DNA of 64,000 nucleotides from G025836975 sp040391135. Lineage in GTDB: Bacteria; Pseudomonadota; Gammaproteobacteria; Burkholderiales; Burkholderiaceae_B. The position numbers and the translations under genes were made by a program. Positions 59,551 to 64,000 of this stretch are shown one piece after another (positions within the stretch are counted from its first letter, which is position 1; the number at the start of each line of letters is the position of its first letter). The DNA lies in NCBI GenBank assembly GCA_040391135.1, contig JBEBYL010000008.1, positions 1 through 64,000 of the forward strand, in the 5' to 3' direction. Under the pieces are notes generated by a model. The model did not search any database. It was not told the DNA's origin and was given only the letters and a program-made list of their open reading frames with translations.

Positions 59551-60417
59551 GTGCTTTATTTTCAGGTCCTTCTTAACGGCTTGGCGCTTGGGGGCTTGTA
59601 TGCCTGCATCGCGGCCGGATTTTCGCTGGTATGGGGGGTGCTCAATGTCATCAATATCCTGCACGGCTCCTTGATCGTACTGGGCGCCTATCTGGCTTTC
59701 TTCGCTCATCAGCGATTTGGCATTGATCCCTTTCTGTTCGCACCTATTGCCGGGCTGGCGCTATTCGCGCTTGGCTATCCGCTACAGAAATTTGTGGTGA
59801 ATCGGGTTATGGGCCGTCCAGTGCTGATCACCCTGACGCTCACTTTCGGATTGAACCTGTTCCTGGACAATGCCATGCTGAAATTTTTCAGTGCGGATTT
59901 TCGCAAGATTACCTTCGACTCTCCTTGGGGGCTGTTTGACCTGGGTGGGGTGCTGGTGCCAGCGGACCGTCTGCTTGCCACGGCAACCGGCCTCGCACTC
60001 GTTTTCGCGTTATGGCTTCTGTTGCGCAATACGCAGTTGGGCAGGGCGATCATTGCCGTCCGGATGGACAGTCAGGCGGCGGCTTTGATGGGCATAGATG
60101 TCAATCGGACGTATGCGCTGGCCTTTGCTTTGGGCGCGTTCATGGCGGGATCGGCGGGGGCATTGCTGAGCGGCATATTCCCCATTTCGCCCGTAACGTC
60201 GTCGGTGTACTTGGGTAAGGCCTTTGTCATTTGCGTGCTGGGCGGCCTGGGCAGTATTCCGGGCGTTATTGTGGGCGGTTTCGCGTTGGGCATTATCGAA
60301 AGCTTCGGAACCCTGGTATTGGGTCCAGAGCTCGCTCTGACCTTGGCATTCCTGGTGTTGATCGCCTTGTTGATGTTTCGGCCGTCCGGGCTTCTGGGCA
60401 AGCGGGGGTTCCAGTGA
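59551..60417 (+). CDS. LivH-like HAAT permease
   Basis: A 288-residue membrane permease starting at GTG, after CTGGAGTTTTCCT. About eight helices are visible. LNGLALGGLYACIAAGFSLVWGVLNVINILHGSLIVLGAY is the family N-terminus. KAFVICVLGGLGSIPGVIVGGFALG is the ATPase-contact segment. The stop overlaps the next start (GTGA). Confidence 0.92.
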   Translation: MLYFQVLLNGLALGGLYACIAAGFSLVWGVLNVINILHGSLIVLGAYLAFFAHQRFGIDPFLFAPIAGLALFALGYPLQKFVVNRVMGRPVLITLTLTFGLNLFLDNAMLKFFSADFRKITFDSPWGLFDLGGVLVPADRLLATATGLALVFALWLLLRNTQLGRAIIAVRMDSQAAALMGIDVNRTYALAFALGAFMAGSAGALLSGIFPISPVTSSVYLGKAFVICVLGGLGSIPGVIVGGFALGIIESFGTLVLGPELALTLAFLVLIALLMFRPSGLLGKRGFQ

Positions 60418-61376
60418 ATACGCGTTTAATCACAGGTTTGTTTGCCGCTCTTGCGGCAGTTCTGGCTCTTATGTTCACCGCCGACAATTATGTGCTGCGC
60501 TTGGCCACTACCGTGGGCATGTACGCGGCGTTGGCATGGGCGTGGAACCTGATTGGAGGTTATGCGGGCTACCCGTCATTTGCAACGGCCGCCTTTTTCG
60601 GCCTGGGTGCGTATGCGGCCGGAGTCTTCCAGTCTTTCGGCCTGCCTTTCGCACTGGCCTGGCCCTTGGCCGGTTTGCTGGTTGCCGCATTTGCGGGTTT
60701 GCTGGGGCGGGCTATTTTGCACTTGCGTGGCCATTACTTCGCGATAGCCAGTTTGGTGATAGCCGATGTCCTGCGTGAAGTCACCAATGCATGGACGGAA
60801 GTCACCGGAGGCGGGATGGGCCTGAACTTGCCGCTGCTCGACTTGGGCGGAGTGAATGGCCAGACGCAATTCTATTTCCTGGCCATGGTGCTTATGGCGG
60901 TCTTGGCTTTGGCCATATCCTGGTGGGTGGATCTTTCCCGCCTGGGCGTCGCCCTGCGCTGCATCGAACAGAACGAAGATGCGGCACAAGTCATCGGCAT
61001 CGACACGCGTACCAGCAAGGTCGCTGTGTTCATGCTGTCCGGCCTGCTGGCAGGCGCCACCGGGGCGGTTTATGCATCATGGGTCACTTACATCGACCCG
61101 ACGGATGTCTACGACGTCTCGCTATCGGTCAAGCCTATTGTCATGGCATTGATAGGCGGCGTGGGCACCTTGATGGGACCATTGATAGGCGCCGTGGTGT
61201 TCCTAGGCCTGGAAGAATTGCTCTGGCGTAATGTGCTGGAGTTCCATGCCGGTCTGCTGGGGCTGCTGGTGGTGGCCTTGGTGTTGTTCCTGCCGGGCGG
61301 CGTGCGTGACCTGAAGCGCTATAACTTGCGTAACGGTTTGGTCCGCCTTGCTCCCTGGACAAGGAGAACATCATGA
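60414..61376 (+). CDS. LivM-like HAAT permease
   Basis: A 320-residue membrane permease starting at GTG, four bases inside the livH stop. Marks are AALAWAWNLIGGYAGYPSFATAAFFGLGAYAAG, LRGHYFAIASLVIADVLRE and VMALIGGVGTLMGPLIGAVVF. The upstream in-frame reading is not used because it lies inside livH. Unlike the first cluster, this LivM is a separate protein, not fused to LivG. Confidence 0.93.
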   Translation: MNTRLITGLFAALAAVLALMFTADNYVLRLATTVGMYAALAWAWNLIGGYAGYPSFATAAFFGLGAYAAGVFQSFGLPFALAWPLAGLLVAAFAGLLGRAILHLRGHYFAIASLVIADVLREVTNAWTEVTGGGMGLNLPLLDLGGVNGQTQFYFLAMVLMAVLALAISWWVDLSRLGVALRCIEQNEDAAQVIGIDTRTSKVAVFMLSGLLAGATGAVYASWVTYIDPTDVYDVSLSVKPIVMALIGGVGTLMGPLIGAVVFLGLEELLWRNVLEFHAGLLGLLVVALVLFLPGGVRDLKRYNLRNGLVRLAPWTRRTS

Positions 61377-62128
61377 AATCTCTTTTGGTACTCGAAGGGG
61401 TAAGCCATCACTTTGGAGGAGTGCTGGCGCTCGACCGTATTGACCTTGCCCTGGGCGAGGGCGAGATCGTCGGGCTGATAGGACCCAATGGCGCGGGCAA
61501 GACCACGCTGGTGAACGTCGTATCCGGCGTACATCGGCCCAGTGGCGGCAGCATAGTCTTCGATGGCAAACGCATAGACGGCTTGCCTCCCGATCAAATT
61601 GCATGCCGGGGGCTCGCCCGCACTTTTCAGATCGTCCAGCCTTTTCCCCGACTTACCGTCGCTGAGAACGTGGCCGCCGCGGCGCTTTTTGCCGGTGCGG
61701 CAGGGTCGATTCCAGAGGCCAGGCATGCCGCGTTGGAGCATCTGGAATTTTGCGGCTTGCTGCCGCAGGCCGACAGGCCCGCATCATCATTGACGCTGGC
61801 TGGACGCAAGCGGCTGGAGCTTGCCAAAAGCCTTGCATTGCGGCCCAAGCTGTTGTTCCTGGACGAGGTGAATGCGGGCTTGAACCAGTCGGAGGTGGAT
61901 CATGCGCTGGAGCTGATCCGTGCAATTGCCGAGCGAGGGATCACCATCGTGCTGATAGAACATTTGATGAAGGTTGTCATGAAGGCGAGTACTCGCATAG
62001 TGGTGCTGCACCACGGCCAACTGATTGCCGATGGAACTCCCGGGCAGGTTGTGGCCGATCCTCAGGTTATCGAGGCCTATCTTGGCCGCAGTTATGCGGC
62101 GGAACAGTTTGCGCAGGTGCCGGCATGA
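61373..62128 (+). CDS. LivG-like HAAT ATPase
   Basis: A 251-residue ABC ATPase. Walker A is GPNGAGKTT. The Q-loop zone is ARTFQIVQPFPRLTV. Walker B is KLLFLDEVNAGLNQSE and the H-loop IEHLMK. The signature is divergent, LTLAGRKRLELAKSL in place of LSGGQ or LSYGE, seen in part of the LivG family. It overlaps both neighbours by four bases (ATGA). Confidence 0.92.
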   Translation: MKSLLVLEGVSHHFGGVLALDRIDLALGEGEIVGLIGPNGAGKTTLVNVVSGVHRPSGGSIVFDGKRIDGLPPDQIACRGLARTFQIVQPFPRLTVAENVAAAALFAGAAGSIPEARHAALEHLEFCGLLPQADRPASSLTLAGRKRLELAKSLALRPKLLFLDEVNAGLNQSEVDHALELIRAIAERGITIVLIEHLMKVVMKASTRIVVLHHGQLIADGTPGQVVADPQVIEAYLGRSYAAEQFAQVPA

Positions 62129-62844
62129 GCGGGAACCTGCTGCACGTCGAGAAACTGGCGGCCGGCTACGGCGATGTCCAGGTGCTGTGGGACGTGAGCC
62201 TGGAAGTGGGGGCGGGAGAAATTGTTTGCCTGGTCGGCTCCAACGGGGCTGGAAAGACGACAACCTTGCGCTGCCTGTCCGGACTGGTCCCATCTTCTTT
62301 CGGAAATATCGTATTTGAAGGGGAGTCCTTGACCGCTTGCAGCCCGGTCCAATTGGTCGAGCGCGGCATCGCCCACGTTCCTGAAGGGCGCCGGCTGTTC
62401 TCCAGCCTGTCTGTTTACGACAACCTGCTGTTGGGGGCCTATCGCCGCCGCGACGGCCATGCCGCCATAGCCAGGGATATCGACCGGGTCTATGCGCTTT
62501 TTCCGCGCTTGGCCGAGCGTCGCCGGCAGGATGCCACCACCTTGTCGGGAGGCGAACAGCAAATGTGTGCCGTTGCGCGCGGTTTGATGGCGGCGCCAAG
62601 ACTGCTGATGATCGACGAGTTGTCCCTTGGCCTGGCACCCAAGGTGGTGGGTGAGCTGGTCGATGCCTTGCGCATCATCAATAGCGAAGGCACCAGCTTG
62701 CTGATTGTGGAACAGGACGTCGCGACGGCGCTCGATCTGGCCGACAGGGGCTACGTCATGGACCAGGGGCGCACGGTGGCGCAAGGCGCTGCGGACGACT
62801 TGCGCCGCGATCCGGCCATACGCGCGGCATATCTTGGGGTCTGA
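62125..62844 (+). CDS. LivF-like HAAT ATPase
   Basis: A 239-residue ABC ATPase. MSGNLLHVEKLAAGYGDVQVL is the start region. Walker A is GSNGAGKTT, the signature LSGGEQQMCAVARG, Walker B RLLMIDELSLGLAP and the H-loop VEQDVATALDLA. The ATG at 62125 overlaps livG. It completes a full five-component uptake system. Confidence 0.93.
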   Translation: MSGNLLHVEKLAAGYGDVQVLWDVSLEVGAGEIVCLVGSNGAGKTTTLRCLSGLVPSSFGNIVFEGESLTACSPVQLVERGIAHVPEGRRLFSSLSVYDNLLLGAYRRRDGHAAIARDIDRVYALFPRLAERRRQDATTLSGGEQQMCAVARGLMAAPRLLMIDELSLGLAPKVVGELVDALRIINSEGTSLLIVEQDVATALDLADRGYVMDQGRTVAQGAADDLRRDPAIRAAYLGV

Positions 62845-62897
62845 TCCGGCAGGACAATGGCCAGGCGTTGAATTTGAATTTAATCCGGAGCAGTCGA

Positions 62898-63533
62898 ATG
62901 AACGATAGCAAACCAAAAATAGAGTATTACTTCAGCTTCATTTCTCTTTGGTCTTATGTAGGCAGCCATGTGTTCTACGACTTGGCACGCAGCCATGAAG
63001 CCCAGATCGTGTTCAAGCCCATCGACTTGTTGGCCGTGTTTGCGGCAGGCGGCGGCAAGCCCGTGAAAGAACGCGCATTGCCGCGCCAGGCCTATCGCTT
63101 GGTGGAGATGCAGCGTTGGCGCGAAATTCGCAATATAGACCTGGTCCTGCATCCCAAATACTATCCCGCGGATCCGGCCCTGGGGCATCGCATGCTGCTT
63201 GCGGCCTTGCGCGATGGGCAGGACGCAAGCGCGTTTGTCCACGCCTGCCTGCGGGCAGTCTGGGCGGACGAGCTGGACATTGCCGATCCGGCCACGTTGC
63301 GCAGGCTGGCCTTCGACAATGGCCTCGATGGCGACGAGCTGTTGGCGCAAGCGCCGGATGCCGAGCTGCGCAAGCAGGAAGCCGTATTGACCCAAGAGGC
63401 CATTGACCGCCAAGTATTTGGCGCGCCGTTCTATTTTTATCGTAACGAGCCTTTTTGGGGGCAGGACAGACTCGACCTGCTCGATTTGGCTATTTCATCG
63501 GGCAGGCACCCGGTTACAGCGCCCGTTGTTTGA
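62898..63533 (+). CDS. 2-hydroxychromene-2-carboxylate isomerase / DsbA-fold family protein
   Basis: A 211-residue cytosolic protein of the DsbA-like kappa-GST group. It opens KIEYYFSFISLWSYVGSHVF, where the serine in SLWSY replaces the CXXC thiols and glutathione binds. FKPIDLLAVFAAGGGKPVKER and the late VFGAPFYFYRNEPFWGQDRLDLL are family blocks. HCCA isomerase acts in naphthalene-type ring degradation, but many members have unknown aromatic or glutathione-linked substrates. It follows livF by 53 bases and probably belongs to the operon. Confidence 0.85.
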   Translation: MNDSKPKIEYYFSFISLWSYVGSHVFYDLARSHEAQIVFKPIDLLAVFAAGGGKPVKERALPRQAYRLVEMQRWREIRNIDLVLHPKYYPADPALGHRMLLAALRDGQDASAFVHACLRAVWADELDIADPATLRRLAFDNGLDGDELLAQAPDAELRKQEAVLTQEAIDRQVFGAPFYFYRNEPFWGQDRLDLLDLAISSGRHPVTAPVV

Positions 63534-63559
63534 TAGGGTGTAGAGTCATTCCGCAGGGC

Positions 63560-64000
63560 TCAGTCCGGTCCGCCGTACCCCATGCGATCGGCCAGGGCTT
63601 TTGCCAGGTCCGCGACCGAGGTGGCGTAGAAATAGCTTCGGTTGTAGTGCGTGATGGCAAAGAAGTTGGGTGTGCCGATACGGTATTCGGCCAGTTGGCG
63701 CGGTTCATCCAGCAGATCCACAATGCCCATCTTTTGCCCGCGCCAATCGGCCGTCGTGGTGCCTTGACGGTTTTTTGTGTGTGCGGATGCATCTTGCGCA
63801 CCTGGCGAAGGGCGTACCGCAGCTCCCTGGGCCTGCAATTGCGCCCAGTCATAGGTGGGATACAGGCCCCCCACGACCATGGCCTGCGGATTGCGCGGCA
63901 AGGTTGCGGGAGCGAACACAGGAAGGCCCGGAACCCAACCGTGCAGCTGCAGGAAACGCGCTACCGAGACGATGGCGTCGTCGACGGAGTAAAGCAGATC
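63560..64000 (-). CDS. mltB: Lytic murein transglycosylase B, C-terminal part (cut by window edge)
   Basis: The 3' 441 bases of a gene whose start lies beyond the window. The reading frame gives DAIVSVARFLQLHGWVPG, a Pro/Gln-rich region, then LDEPRQLAEYRIGTPNFFAI and THYNRSYFYATSVADLAKAL. These are the C-terminal blocks of SltB3/MltB-family peptidoglycan transglycosylases. The catalytic Glu lies upstream, outside the window. It is convergent with the isomerase gene, 26 bases away. Confidence 0.88.
   Translation of the reverse strand, partial: DLLYSVDDAIVSVARFLQLHGWVPGLPVFAPATLPRNPQAMVVGGLYPTYDWAQLQAQGAAVRPSPGAQDASAHTKNRQGTTTADWRGQKMGIVDLLDEPRQLAEYRIGTPNFFAITHYNRSYFYATSVADLAKALADRMGYGGPD

Overview
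The window reads as chromosomal DNA from a betaproteobacterium of the order Burkholderiales, most likely family Alcaligenaceae (a Bordetella, Achromobacter or Pusillimonas relative). The reasons are the moderately high G+C coding sequence, a tmRNA whose tag reads ANDERFALAA, the gene order ompA-gyrA-serC-pheA-hisC-tyrA-aroA-cmk-rpsA-ihfB-lapA-lapB-rfaE1-hldD, and the abundance of TctC and branched-chain amino acid type (HAAT) uptake genes. I see no prophage, CRISPR array or rRNA operon. One possible insertion sequence end lies at the left edge.

Layout. 1-2.6 kb: glutathione transferase, purB and tRNA-Lys(CUU). 2.6-6.4 kb: a patch of small, mostly uncharacterised genes around a manganese catalase, with a YgiW-like OB-fold protein and a lipoprotein. 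6.2-12.2 kb: a TetR regulator with a perfect operator palindrome and a divergent 38-codon ORF, then a B12-dependent class II ribonucleotide reductase behind an FNR-like box, converging on a KefB/KefC-type antiporter. 12.2-13.8 kb: an unrecognised gene group with two tandem paralogues and an exported protein. 14.2-19.0 kb: a HAAT uptake operon with a Tat-type binding protein and a fused LivM-LivG polypeptide. 19.2-26.8 kb: ribA, dbpA, azoR/LysR, a GT39-like membrane transferase and an OPT transporter. 27.0-28.5 kb: a three-domain copper nitrite reductase preceded by a perfect FNR box. 28.5-34 kb: a GntR-controlled carboxylate cluster (TctC, MmgE/PrpD, D-2-hydroxyacid dehydrogenase) and sstT. 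34.1-34.5 kb: ssrA. 34.6-39.1 kb: lipoprotein, CSS-EAL phosphodiesterase and an MCP with a sigma-28 promoter. 39.1-58.1 kb: gph, ubiG, ompA and the gyrA-to-cysM housekeeping block. 58.3-63.5 kb: a second, complete HAAT operon ending in a DsbA-fold isomerase. 63.6-64 kb: the 3' part of mltB.

How it fits together. Two genes suited to low oxygen, nirK and nrdJ, each carry an FNR/Anr-type site (TTGAT-N4-ATCAA, perfect for nirK and one mismatch for nrdJ). This suggests a facultative denitrifier that switches deoxynucleotide synthesis to an oxygen-independent enzyme when it respires nitrite. serC, pheA, hisC, tyrA and aroA form a tight aromatic/serine/histidine supra-operon with 1-8 base overlaps, running from gyrA into cmk and then rpsA. 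lapA, lapB, rfaE1 and hldD are linked to lipopolysaccharide assembly. The two HAAT systems, the TctC cluster, OPT and SstT indicate a scavenging lifestyle on amino acids and organic or aromatic acids. All assignments come from reading the sequence; no database search was possible.
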